This document shows, one piece after another, positions 25,739-33,855 of a stretch of 64,000 nucleotides of DNA. Position 1 is the first letter of the stretch, and each line of letters starts with the position of its first letter. The translations under genes were made by a program, and so were the position numbers. The notes under the pieces are model-generated. The model was not told the DNA's origin. It was given only the letters and a program-made list of their open reading frames with translations, and made no database searches. The stretch comes from Allobosea sp. (GTDB lineage Bacteria > Pseudomonadota > Alphaproteobacteria > Rhizobiales > Beijerinckiaceae), in contig NZ_JAFKFX010000039.1 in NCBI RefSeq assembly GCF_017308075.1, forward strand, positions 61,551 to 125,550, in the 5' to 3' direction.

Positions 25739-26761
25739 ATGGTCGCAAGGCGCAAGACAGGCGAGGCCAGTGCTTCGGGCCGGCTTCGCCGGACCACGCC
25801 CGAGGATCTCTCGATCACCCGCATCCGCGTCGGCCGCAACTTCGGCTATCGCGATGCCGAGGGCGGCAAGATCACCGACGAGGCGACGCTCGCCCGCATT
25901 CGCGCACTGGCGATCCCGCCGGCCTATCGCGACGTCCAGATCGCCAGCGACCCGCGCGGCCATCTCCAGGCCGTCGGGCGCGACGAGGCCGGGCGCATCC
26001 AGCATCGCTATCATCCCGATTGGGAAAAGGTACGCGAGGGCCGCAAGCTGAAGCGCCTGGCGCAACTGGTCGAGGCCTTGCCCCGGCTGCGGGAGCGCAT
26101 CGCCGCCGATCTGAAGGGAAGGGAACTTTCGCGTGCCAAGGCGCTGGCCTGCGCCGCCGCGATCATCGATCGCTGCCATATCCGCGTCGGCAACGAGGTC
26201 TATGCCCGCAGCAACGGTAGCCATGGCGCCTCGACCCTGCTCAAGCGCCATATCGCCGTCACCGGCAGGCATGTCGCACTGTCCTTCCGCGGCAAGGGCG
26301 GCAAGGACATCGCCTGCGCTCGCGACGACGCGCCGCTCGCCCGCGCCCTGACGCGCCTTGCCACGCTGCCGGGCCGGCGGCTCTTCCAGTATCGCGACGA
26401 GGACGGCGCGGTCGCATTGATCAGCGCCGCAGAGATCAACGCTTATCTGCGCGAGGCCGCCGGCCTGCCGGTGTCGAGCAAGGATCTGCGCATGCTCGCC
26501 GCCAATGCCGCGGCGGCCGAACTCCTGCTCGCGACCGACATCGCCACCAGCGAGCGTGGCCGCAAGCGCCAGCTCGCCGATATCATGCGCGCCATCTCGG
26601 AGCGGCTGGTCAACACACCGGCTGTGGTTCGCAAGAGCTATGTCCACGCCATCGTGGTCAGCTCCTATGCCAGCGGCAAGCTGCAGCGGGTCTACCGCCG
26701 GGCGAGGGCGCGCGGCGGCTGCTCGCGCATCGAACGGGCGCTGGGATTGCTGGCGGCATGA
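25739..26761 (+). CDS. DNA topoisomerase IB (poxvirus/bacterial type)
   Basis: Relaxes supercoiled DNA by nicking one strand through a 3'-phosphotyrosyl link. 340 residues from ATG 25739 with GGAGGG upstream. N-domain: LARIRALAIPPAYRDVQIAS and GRIQHRYHPDW. Catalytic domain: RVGNEVYARSNGSHGASTL, LSFRGKGGKD, and the presumed nucleophile Tyr301 in VVRKSYVHAIVV. The segment VSSKDLRMLAANAAAA differs somewhat from the usual FTAKDFRTW pattern, so one conserved site is divergent. Found as an accessory topoisomerase in many soil bacteria. Stands alone downstream of two palindromes. Confidence 0.92.
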   Translation: MVARRKTGEASASGRLRRTTPEDLSITRIRVGRNFGYRDAEGGKITDEATLARIRALAIPPAYRDVQIASDPRGHLQAVGRDEAGRIQHRYHPDWEKVREGRKLKRLAQLVEALPRLRERIAADLKGRELSRAKALACAAAIIDRCHIRVGNEVYARSNGSHGASTLLKRHIAVTGRHVALSFRGKGGKDIACARDDAPLARALTRLATLPGRRLFQYRDEDGAVALISAAEINAYLREAAGLPVSSKDLRMLAANAAAAELLLATDIATSERGRKRQLADIMRAISERLVNTPAVVRKSYVHAIVVSSYASGKLQRVYRRARARGGCSRIERALGLLAA

Positions 26762-26866
26762 CCTGATCGCCATGCATGGCCGCCGACCGACAAAACCGGC
26801 TGCCGGGGCTTGCGGTGTGGCGCGCCGTGGTGAAGCTCGGACAAAATCAGCCGAGGAAGTGCCAGC

Positions 26867-28012
26867 ATGTTTCTCACCAATTCCGACATGGTCGAGCTGA
26901 TCGAGCTCAGGCATGCGCTGCACCGCAAGCCGGAGGTGTCGGGCGAGGAGCGCGAAACGGCGCGGACGATCATCGGCTTCCTGGCTCCGAGCGCGCCCGA
27001 CCGGGTGGTGACCGGGATCGGCGGCCATGGCGTCGCCGCGATCTATGAGGGCAGCGAGCCGGGGCCGACTGTGCTGGTCCGGGCCGAGCTCGATGCGCTC
27101 CCTATCGAGGAACTCTCCGGCGTGCCGCACTCATCGCAGGTGCCGGGCAAGAGCCATCTCTGTGGCCATGACGGCCATATGACCATCCTTGCCGCGCTCT
27201 CGCGCGGGCTCGGGCGCCAGAGGCCACAGCAGGGCAGGGCGATCCTGATGTTCCAGCCGGCCGAGGAAACCGGCGCGGGCGCCGCGGCGGTCATCGCCGA
27301 TCCGAAGTTCAGGGAGATCGTGCCGGACTTTTCCTTCTCGCTGCACAACAAGCCGGGTATGCCGCTCGGCGCCATCCGTCTGTCCGAGGGGGCTGCGAAC
27401 TGCGCCTCGCGCGGCCTCAAGATCGTGCTGAACGGCCGCACCTCGCATGCGGCGACGCCGGAACATGCGATCTCGCCGATGAAGGCGCTCGCCCGTTTGC
27501 TGCCGGAACTGACGGCCCTTGGTCCGGGCGGGGCGCTCGATGCCAATTACCGGCTCGTCACCGTCACCCATGCCAGCATGGGCGAGCAGGCCTTTGGAAT
27601 CACGCCCGGCCGCGCCGAGATCTGGGCGACGCTACGGACCCTGAACGATGCGCTGATGGGCGCGCTCTGCGCCGAAGCGGAAGCATTGGCGCGCGAGGCC
27701 GCCGTCGCCGGCGGGCTCTCGGTCTCCATGAACTACTTCGACGTCTTCCATCACTGCGAGAACCATCCCGAGGCGGTGGCGCATCTGCGCCGCGCGCTTG
27801 ACGATGAGGGCATCGCCCATGGCGAGACGCTGCCGCAGCGCGGCTCCGAGGATTTCGGCCTGTTCGGCCGCTCCTCGAAATCGGCGATGTTCCTGCTCGG
27901 CTCCGGCGAGGATACGCCGCCCCTGCACAATCCCGATTACGACTTTCCCGACGCGCTGATCGCGCCGGGCGCCCGCGTCTTCATGCGCACGATCCGGAAT
28001 CTTCTGGGTTAG
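26867..28012 (+). CDS. M20-family amidohydrolase (hippurate/amino-acid amidohydrolase type)
   Basis: Metal-dependent hydrolase cleaving an N-acyl or amide bond of an amino-acid derivative; 381 residues. Seen: MVELIELRHALHRKPEVSGEE at the N-terminus, the metal-site CGHDGHMTILAAL near residue 100, FQPAEETGAGAAAVI with the catalytic Glu pair, SHAATPEHAISPMKALARL from the lid domain, and a C-terminal PQRGSEDFGLF. Matches the AbgA/HipO/IAA-amidohydrolase group; the substrate is not readable. Preceded by GAGGAAG and followed by a strong hairpin; apparently monocistronic. Confidence 0.9.
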   Translation: MFLTNSDMVELIELRHALHRKPEVSGEERETARTIIGFLAPSAPDRVVTGIGGHGVAAIYEGSEPGPTVLVRAELDALPIEELSGVPHSSQVPGKSHLCGHDGHMTILAALSRGLGRQRPQQGRAILMFQPAEETGAGAAAVIADPKFREIVPDFSFSLHNKPGMPLGAIRLSEGAANCASRGLKIVLNGRTSHAATPEHAISPMKALARLLPELTALGPGGALDANYRLVTVTHASMGEQAFGITPGRAEIWATLRTLNDALMGALCAEAEALAREAAVAGGLSVSMNYFDVFHHCENHPEAVAHLRRALDDEGIAHGETLPQRGSEDFGLFGRSSKSAMFLLGSGEDTPPLHNPDYDFPDALIAPGARVFMRTIRNLLG

Positions 28013-28020
28013 TTGGAGAT

Positions 28021-28052
28021 CGTCATGCTCGGGGCTGCGCCCGAGCATGACG
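28021..28052. terminator. 13-bp hairpin after the amidohydrolase gene
   Basis: CGTCATGCTCGGG (28021-28033) pairs with CCCGAGCATGACG (28040-28052) around a six-base loop, nine bases after the stop. The ends CGTCAT and ATGACG recall the outer arms of the palindromic repeats at 9641 and 52248, so it may be a short member of that family acting as a terminator. Confidence 0.6.
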
Positions 28053-28104
28053 AGCCCAGGCTGGATCGTGTATGCGCACCGGTACCGCCGCCACGAGGGA
28101 CCCC

Positions 28105-28863
28105 ATGCGCAGGATCAGGATCATCGGCATCGGCGCCGGCAACCCGGAGCATCTGACGCTCCAGGCGGTCAGGGCGCTGAACGAGGTCGATGTCTTCTTC
28201 GTGCCCGACAAGGGCGAGGAGAAGGCTGCCTTGCGCGAACTGCGCGAGGAGATCTGCCGGCGCTATATCGAGAAGCAGGATCACCGCATGGTGCCGCTGC
28301 GCGTGCCGCAGCGTGCTGCCGCCGGCTCCGACTATCGCGGCAGCGTCGATGACTGGCATGCGGCGCTGGCCGAATCCTATGAGCGGCTCTTCGGCGAGGA
28401 GCTCGGCGAAGGCGAGGTCGGCGGCCTGCTCGTCTGGGGCGATCCGGCACTCTATGACAGCACGCTGCGGATCATCGAGGCGGTGCGCGCCCGCGGCTTT
28501 GCTCTCGACTACGACGTGATCCCCGGAATCAGCAGCGTCCAGGCGCTGGCGGCTGCGCATCGGCTGGTATTGAACCGGATCGGCGAGCCGGTGTTGATCA
28601 CCACCGGCCGGAAGCTCGCCGAGAGCGGCATGCCGGACGATCAGGGCAGCGTCGTCGTCATGCTCGATGGCGAGCAGGCCTTTGCGAAGATCCCACCGGA
28701 GGGGCTGGACATCTACTGGGGCGCCTATCTCGGCGCGGAGGAAGAGGTTCTGGCTTCCGGCCCGCTTTCGGAGGTCGCCGGGGAGATCGTCGAGCGCCGC
28801 GCCGAGGCCCGCGCCGCCCATGGCTGGATCATGGACACCTATCTGCTGCGCCGGAAGGGCTGA
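28105..28863 (+). CDS. cobF: Precorrin-6A synthase (deacetylating)
   Basis: SAM-dependent methyltransferase of aerobic cobalamin synthesis: methylates C1 of precorrin-5 and releases acetate. 252 residues from ATG 28105 (MRRIRIIGIGAGNPEHLTLQAV). Seen: the glycine-rich SAM-binding start IGIGAGNP, LVWGDPALYDSTLRI, DVIPGISSVQALAAAHRL and the tail HGWIMDTYLLRRKG, all characteristic of CobF. The rest of the corrin-ring genes are not adjacent; the late genes cobS and cobT are 16 kb away. The frame reaching back to 28072 is less likely. Confidence 0.95.
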   Translation: MRRIRIIGIGAGNPEHLTLQAVRALNEVDVFFVPDKGEEKAALRELREEICRRYIEKQDHRMVPLRVPQRAAAGSDYRGSVDDWHAALAESYERLFGEELGEGEVGGLLVWGDPALYDSTLRIIEAVRARGFALDYDVIPGISSVQALAAAHRLVLNRIGEPVLITTGRKLAESGMPDDQGSVVVMLDGEQAFAKIPPEGLDIYWGAYLGAEEEVLASGPLSEVAGEIVERRAEARAAHGWIMDTYLLRRKG

Positions 28864-28956
28864 TGCCGAAAGCCGGAGCCAATGCCGGCCCGACGGGAAA
28901 CGGCTTGCTGCATCCGTCGCGCCGCTTCGCATCCGCAGCGAACTGGGCTAGCTTGT

Positions 28957-28975
28957 CTAAAATCTGAGATTCTAG
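28957..28975. promoter_or_regulatory. Imperfect inverted repeat upstream of the XRE regulator gene
   Basis: CTAAAATCT-G-AGATTCTAG pairs at eight of nine positions and ends 20 bases before the ATG of the helix-turn-helix gene. The placement fits an autoregulatory operator overlapping the promoter. Evidence is one copy only, so this is tentative. Confidence 0.4.
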
Positions 28976-28995
28976 GCGACGACAGGGCCGACCCG

Positions 28996-29922
28996 ATGGC
29001 TATCCGCTTCGACGAGATCGGCCACCGGCTGAAGGCCTACCGGCTCGGTCGCGGGCTTCTGGCCGAGGAGGTCGCCGAACGGCTCGGCATTTCGCGCGCC
29101 GCGGTCTACCGCATCGAGGGCGGCGGCGTCGTCAAGATCGAGACGCTCGAGCGGCTGGCGACGGTCCTCGAGACCACGGTGGCGTCACTGCTCGGAGCGG
29201 GGGTCGAATACTATGCGAGCCCCGTCGCCTATTTCGAGCGCATGCGTCAGATCGAGGAAGAGGCCGACCAGGTCGTCGCCCATTTCCCGCCGCTCTCCTA
29301 TCTGCTGACCTCCGGCGACTACGCCTCCTATCTCCGGCGGACGCTCGTAGAGGCCCTGCCGCCGCATGTCGAAGATCGCCACAAGGCCGAGGGCGAGATT
29401 GACGCGGTCATCGCCATCCTCGACGAGCGCCGCAAGGCCCGCGAGCGCCGTCGGCTCAGCGTCGTCAACTTCGTCAATGTGCTGGAGATCGAGCGCTGGC
29501 TGAAGCTCGGCATCGTCGGCCGCTTCAACCTTCCCGAGGACGAGCTCGCCCGGCGGCGTCTCGCGGCGCGGGCCGAGGTCGAGCATCTCCTGGCGCTGAT
29601 CGAAAGCGAGCCGATGGGCATCCAGATCGGCTTGATCGAGGAAACCCTGCCGAACATGACCTTCCAGCTCTTCCGGACCGCGGAGAAGACGCTGCTGGGC
29701 CTGAGCCCGTTCCGGCTCGGCGGCGAATTGCCGAACCTCCGTTCCGGCATCGCGATGCTCACGGCGGACGAGCAGCCGGTGCGGCTCTACGAGGCGCTGG
29801 CCGATGATCTTTGGCGCCGGGCCCGCAAGGGCAGCGAGGCCGGGGCGCTGCTGCGCGCGGCGCTGGCGCGCTCCGGCGCGACGGCCGAACGCGCGCCGAA
29901 ATCGGCTTCAGCCCGCGGCTGA
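28996..29922 (+). CDS. XRE-family helix-turn-helix regulator with large C-terminal domain
   Basis: 308 residues. Residues ~8-65 form a Cro/CI-type DNA-binding domain (GHRLKAYRLGRGLLAEEVAERLG then ISRAAVYRIEGG). The remaining ~240 residues are helical and soluble with YFERMRQIEEEADQVVAHFP and GIQIGLIEETLPNMTFQLFR; they resemble effector domains of metabolic XRE regulators, but no ligand can be named. ATG 28996 is used; the frame to 28882 adds unrelated residues. An inverted repeat lies 20 bases upstream. Convergent with and slightly overlapping the LOG-like gene (29908-29922). Confidence 0.87.
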   Translation: MAIRFDEIGHRLKAYRLGRGLLAEEVAERLGISRAAVYRIEGGGVVKIETLERLATVLETTVASLLGAGVEYYASPVAYFERMRQIEEEADQVVAHFPPLSYLLTSGDYASYLRRTLVEALPPHVEDRHKAEGEIDAVIAILDERRKARERRRLSVVNFVNVLEIERWLKLGIVGRFNLPEDELARRRLAARAEVEHLLALIESEPMGIQIGLIEETLPNMTFQLFRTAEKTLLGLSPFRLGGELPNLRSGIAMLTADEQPVRLYEALADDLWRRARKGSEAGALLRAALARSGATAERAPKSASARG

Positions 29923-30549
29923 TTCCGGCAGGCGCAGCACTGCGCGGGCGACCTGTTCGAGAGCTTCGCCAGGGTTCGCGCAGCGTGCCGCGCCGTCCAC
30001 CGCCGGGGCGCCTTCCAGAAGGAAGACCGGCCGCCCGAACTGCAGCGCGAAGGCGATCTCCGACAGCGTGCCATAGCCGCCGCCGATCGCGATCAGGCTG
30101 TGCGCTGCGCGCGCGATCAGGGCGTTGCGGGCGACGCCGATCCCGGTCGCGAGCGGTACGGTGACATAGGGATTGGCGGCTTCCGGCTCTGTGTCGGGGA
30201 GGAGGCCGATCGAGAGGCCGCCACCTTCGGCGACGCCGCGGCAGACGGCTTCCATCACGCCGGCGCGGCCGCCGCACAGCACCGTCAGCCCGTGCCGGGC
30301 GAGCAGGAGGCCGGTCTGTTCGGCTGCCTGCTCCTGTGCCTGCGTGGGTGTCCGCGTGCCGATCACCGCGACTGGCGTGCGCAGTGGCCGGCCGCTCGCA
30401 TGCTGGAGCCAATGCAGCGCCCCGATCGGCGTGACCGGCTCGCCCTCTGCGGACGCCGTGTCCGGCTGCCATTGCCGCGTCGCCGGCTCGAAGCCGTTGC
30501 CACGGTCGTCGCTGAGGCGGCCATGCGCCCGATCGAGGATGAGGCGCAT
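29908..30549 (-). CDS. TIGR00725/LOG-like nucleotide-binding protein
   Basis: Rossmann-type protein of the SLOG/TIGR00725 group, 213 residues from ATG 30549. Seen: VAVIGTRTPTQAQEQAAEQTG, the GGRAGVMEAVCRGVAEGGG motif and IGGGYGTLSEIAFALQFGRPV, equivalent to the GGxxGxM and PGGxGT motifs of LOG proteins, with Ile replacing the usual Pro. LOG relatives hydrolyse nucleoside monophosphates to free base; activity here is unproven. An N-terminal ~65 residues precede the core. It begins 11 bases after the pyrE stop, so it is probably co-transcribed with pyrE, which suits a nucleotide-related role. Confidence 0.85.
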   Translation of the reverse strand: MRLILDRAHGRLSDDRGNGFEPATRQWQPDTASAEGEPVTPIGALHWLQHASGRPLRTPVAVIGTRTPTQAQEQAAEQTGLLLARHGLTVLCGGRAGVMEAVCRGVAEGGGLSIGLLPDTEPEAANPYVTVPLATGIGVARNALIARAAHSLIAIGGGYGTLSEIAFALQFGRPVFLLEGAPAVDGAARCANPGEALEQVARAVLRLPESAAG

Positions 30550-30560
30550 GGCGTGGTGGC

Positions 30561-31271
30561 TCAGCCCTGCTTGGCCTGGTTGAAGTCCGAGATGCCGCCA
30601 TGCGCGGCCGACCACTTGGCCGGCTCGTTGAGGAAGCTCTCGACCTCGTCCAGCACCTTCGGCTCGAAATGGCCGCTCGCCTTGGCGACCTTGAGCACGT
30701 CCCACCAGGTGGTGAGATAGTGCAGGCCGACGCCGATCTCCTTCATCATCTCGCGGCCCTGCGGGAAGATGTCGTAGTAGAACAGCACGAAGCAGTGATC
30801 GACCTTGGCGCCGGCGTCGCGCAGCGCCTTGCAGAAGTTGACCTTGCTGCCGCCATCGGTGGCGAGGTCCTCGACCAGAAGCGTGCGCGCGCCCTCGACC
30901 ACCTCGCCTTCGATCTGCGCATTGCGGCCGAAGCCCTTGGGCTTCTTGCGCACATACTGCATCGGCAGCGCCAGCCGGTCGGAGATCCAGGCGGCGAAGG
31001 GGATGCCGGCCGTCTCGCCGCCGGCGACAATGTCGATCGACTCATAGCCGATGTCGCGCACGATCGTGGTCGCGGCGAAGTCGATCAGAGAGGAGCGCAG
31101 CCGCGGGAAGGAAATGATCTTGCGGCAATCGATATAGACCGGGCTCGCCCAGCCCGAGGTGAAGATGAAGGGCTTGTCCTTGTAGAAATGGACGGCCTTG
31201 ATTTCGAGCAGCATCTTGGCCGCCTCGAGGGCGATCGTGTCCCTGTCGACCGGCATGTAGAGATTGGGCAT
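30561..31271 (-). CDS. pyrE: Orotate phosphoribosyltransferase (first copy)
   Basis: Makes orotidine 5'-phosphate from orotate and PRPP in UMP synthesis. 236 residues from ATG 31271 with GGAGAAGAAG upstream. Seen: [54 protein letters not shown] and the PRPP-binding loop [13 protein letters not shown] (residues 131-143). A second pyrE lies at 37194-37874 with the same motifs but many substitutions. This copy is outside the large operon and divergent from it, so it is the likelier housekeeping enzyme. Confidence 0.95.
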   Translation of the reverse strand: MPNLYMPVDRDTIALEAAKMLLEIKAVHFYKDKPFIFTSGWASPVYIDCRKIISFPRLRSSLIDFAATTIVRDIGYESIDIVAGGETAGIPFAAWISDRLALPMQYVRKKPKGFGRNAQIEGEVVEGARTLLVEDLATDGGSKVNFCKALRDAGAKVDHCFVLFYYDIFPQGREMMKEIGVGLHYLTTWWDVLKVAKASGHFEPKVLDEVESFLNEPAKWSAAHGGISDFNQAKQG

Positions 31272-31708
31272 GGTCTTCTTCTCCAGGGGCTGAGCGCCAT
31301 CGTTCGCCGGCTGAGGCGTTCGGGCGGGGCAATGTCGGGTTCGCAAACGGCCCCTTCTCAGCGCGATGACGGTCGAGGTCAATCCCTGAATCGCGCCACG
31401 ACACGGCGATGCTTGTGGAAAGCCCGCCGCTTTCCGAAAGTGTCGCAAAATTGAGATTTAGGATTGCAAATGAGATAATGCCGTGACAATCATGCCGGCG
31501 TGCGGCGCGGAGGGGCTATGTCTCGCGCAGCGGTGAGCTTCTCGCGGCAGGCCCTAGCGGTCGGTCGTCAAGTGACGCAGAAGCGTCCGGAGAAGATGGG
31601 TGCACGCCCAAACTCCAAAGGGACGGCAGGCAGCGGCACGCACGGGGCGTGCCCTGATGCATTTGCGTTCCTGTGCACGTCATCAGAAGCCAGACAGGGG
31701 ACTCCGCC
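31272..31708. other. Intergenic region between divergent pyrE and the MFS-led operon
   Basis: 437 bases without a convincing gene. It contains a slightly AT-richer stretch around 31445-31490 holding a plausible plus-strand promoter (listed separately). The leader from there to the MFS start is about 220 bases, long enough for a regulatory leader, but I see no recognisable riboswitch or PyrR-type site. Confidence 0.5.
31451..31479 (+). promoter_or_regulatory. Candidate sigma-70 promoter for the MFS-pyrK operon
   Basis: TTGAGA at 31451-31456 and GATAAT at 31474-31479 are separated by 17 bases and each matches the housekeeping consensus at five of six positions. It stands in a locally AT-rich patch on the strand of the downstream operon. 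Alphaproteobacterial promoters vary, so this is a candidate only. Confidence 0.4.
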
Positions 31709-32956
31709 GTGAGTGACAACCAGGCCGCAACCGCCGGCTCAATCGCCCATTCCGCACCGACAGAGGTCGACAGCAAGGCCAGGAAGGCTCTCTGGGGCTC
31801 GGCCATCGGCTATGCCATGGACGGCTTCGACTTGCTGATCCTCGGCTTCATGCTGCGGGCGATCTCGGCCGATCTCAATCTGACACAGGCGCAGGGCGCC
31901 TCGCTCGTCACCGCGACGCTGGTCGGCGCCGTGATCGGCGGTATCGGCTTCGGCATGCTCTCGGACCGGCTCGGCCGCGTGCGCGTGCTGACCTGGACCA
32001 TCGTCCTCTTCGCCGTCTTCACCGGCATGTGCGCCCTCGCGCAGGGCTATTGGGATCTCCTGATCTACCGCACCATCGCCGGCCTCGGCCTCGGCGGTGA
32101 ATTCGGCATCGGCATGGCGCTCGTCGCCGAGGCCTGGCCGGCTTCGAAGCGCGCCCGCGCCTCCTCCTATGTCGGCCTCGGCTGGCAGGTCGGCGTGCTC
32201 GCCGCGGCGATCGCGACCCCGCTGCTGCTGCCGACGATCGGCTGGCGCGGCATGTTCGCCATCGGCGTGCTGCCGGCGATCGCCGCCTATTTCATCCGCC
32301 ATTCGCTGCATGAGCCGGACGTCTTCGTCGCCCGCACCAAGGACAAGCCGAAGGAATCCGCGCTGCGTGCCCTGGTCAAGGATTGGGACACCACCAAGCT
32401 CAGCCTCGGCATGGTCATCCTCTGCTCGGTCCAGAACTTCGGCTATTACGGCGTGATGATCTGGTTGCCGAACTATCTGGCGACCCGCTTCGGCTTCGCC
32501 CTGACCCAGTCGGCTGTCTGGACCTCGGTCACCATCGCCGGCATGGCGCTCGGCATCTTCGCCTTCGGCCATATCGCCGACCGGATCGGCAGGCGCCCAG
32601 CCTTCTTCGGTTACATGCTAGGCGCCGCCGTGATGGTCGTGGTCTATTCGCGACTGACCGACCCGATCCATCTCCTGATCGGCGGCGCGGTGATGGGCTT
32701 CTTCGTCAACGGCATGCTCGGCGGCTATGGCGCGCTGATCAGCGAGCTCTTCCCGACCACGGCCCGCGCCACCGCCCAGAACGTGCTGTTCAATATCGGG
32801 CGCGGCGTCGGCGGCTTCGGACCGGTCGTGGTTGGCGCGATCGCCGCCACCTACAGCTTCGAACTGGCGATCGGCCTTTTGGCGACGCTCTACGTGCTCG
32901 ATATCCTGGCCATGTGGCTGCTGATCCCCGAGCGCCGCGGCGCCGAGCTCTCCTGA
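31709..32956 (+). CDS. MFS transporter of the aromatic/organic acid:proton symporter type
   Basis: Inner-membrane carrier, 415 residues with 12 predicted helices. Start at GTG 31709 (VSDNQAATAGSIAHS) after CAGGGGA. Seen: WGSAIGYAMDGFDLLILGFML in helix 1, the loop motif GMLSDRLGRVRVL between helices 2 and 3, RTIAGLGLGGEFGIGMALVAE in helix 4, and a second HIADRIGRRPAFF loop. This is the AAHS pattern used for benzoate-like and other organic acids. As first gene of the operon with pyrK-pyrD-hydrolase-pyrC-pyrE-aspA, it may import orotate, dihydroorotate or a related pyrimidine; that is inference. Confidence 0.9.
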   Translation: MSDNQAATAGSIAHSAPTEVDSKARKALWGSAIGYAMDGFDLLILGFMLRAISADLNLTQAQGASLVTATLVGAVIGGIGFGMLSDRLGRVRVLTWTIVLFAVFTGMCALAQGYWDLLIYRTIAGLGLGGEFGIGMALVAEAWPASKRARASSYVGLGWQVGVLAAAIATPLLLPTIGWRGMFAIGVLPAIAAYFIRHSLHEPDVFVARTKDKPKESALRALVKDWDTTKLSLGMVILCSVQNFGYYGVMIWLPNYLATRFGFALTQSAVWTSVTIAGMALGIFAFGHIADRIGRRPAFFGYMLGAAVMVVVYSRLTDPIHLLIGGAVMGFFVNGMLGGYGALISELFPTTARATAQNVLFNIGRGVGGFGPVVVGAIAATYSFELAIGLLATLYVLDILAMWLLIPERRGAELS

Positions 32957-32976
32957 GCCGCTGAAAGGAGCGAGCC

Positions 32977-33855
32977 ATGTCGATGCAACCGCTTCACCAG
33001 GGCTCGCTCGCCGCCACGACAGGCGGCGCGGGAGCCGCGGCTTCCTGCGCCTCCTGGAAGGCCAGCGTCGTCGCGGAACTCGCCGAGGTCGTCTCACATG
33101 AGGCGGTCAACGGCGAATACCGCCACCTCGTCGTCCGCTGCAGTGCCGAGGCTGCTGCGGCCGAGCCCGGCCAGTTCTTCCAGTTGCTCTGCCCTCAGCC
33201 CGTCGGCGAGCAGCCCTTCCTGCGTCGCCCGATGAGCCTTTACGGGGCCGATCCGGAGAAGCGCCAGGTCGAGTTCCTCTACAAGGTGACGGGCGCCGGC
33301 ACCCGCGGCCTCGATACGCTGCGGGTCGGCGACCGGCTCGACATCATGGGGCCGCTCGGCACCGGTTTCACGCTCGATCCGTCCTGGCGCAGCATCGTCG
33401 CCGTCGGCCGCGGCGCCGGCCTTGCGACCCTCGCCCCGCTGGCGAAGGCGGCCAAGGCCAATGGCACCCGCGTCACCGCGGTGTTCAGCGCCCGCCGGCC
33501 GGACCTGCTCGTCTCGGTCGATCTCTTCCACAGCCATGGTGCCGACGTCATCGCCGTCACCGATTCCGAATCGACCAGCGGCCCGGCCAATGTCGAGCGC
33601 ATCCTGCGCCGGCTGATCGCCGACGGGGCCTGCGATGCCTTCTTCACCTGCGGCTCGAGCCGGCTGATGCGCGTCCAGCAACGGCTGGCGCAGGAATTCG
33701 GCCTGCCCGGCCAGGTCGCGATGGAGCAGCAGATGGCCTGCGGAATCGGGCTCTGCTACTGCTGTGTGCGCGACTTCAACGTCAATGGCGAGATCGTCCA
33801 CCGGCGCGTCTGCTGGGACGGCCCGGTCTTCGACCTGATGGAGGCGCTGCCATGA
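32977..33855 (+). CDS. pyrK: Dihydroorotate dehydrogenase B electron-transfer subunit
   Basis: FAD and [2Fe-2S] protein that passes electrons between the PyrD FMN and NAD. 292 residues. Seen: flavin-binding RRPMSLYGADPE (residues ~83-94), the NAD-binding SIVAVGRGAGLATLAPLAKA, and iron-sulfur cysteines C255, C260, C263 and C279 (MACGIGLCYCC ... RVCWDGPVF). All four ligands are present. An N-terminal Ala-rich ~24 residues is extra. pyrD begins in its stop codon (ATGA, 33852-33855). Proteobacteria usually rely on quinone-linked PyrD, so an NAD-linked type B enzyme here is notable. Confidence 0.94.
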   Translation: MSMQPLHQGSLAATTGGAGAAASCASWKASVVAELAEVVSHEAVNGEYRHLVVRCSAEAAAAEPGQFFQLLCPQPVGEQPFLRRPMSLYGADPEKRQVEFLYKVTGAGTRGLDTLRVGDRLDIMGPLGTGFTLDPSWRSIVAVGRGAGLATLAPLAKAAKANGTRVTAVFSARRPDLLVSVDLFHSHGADVIAVTDSESTSGPANVERILRRLIADGACDAFFTCGSSRLMRVQQRLAQEFGLPGQVAMEQQMACGIGLCYCCVRDFNVNGEIVHRRVCWDGPVFDLMEALP

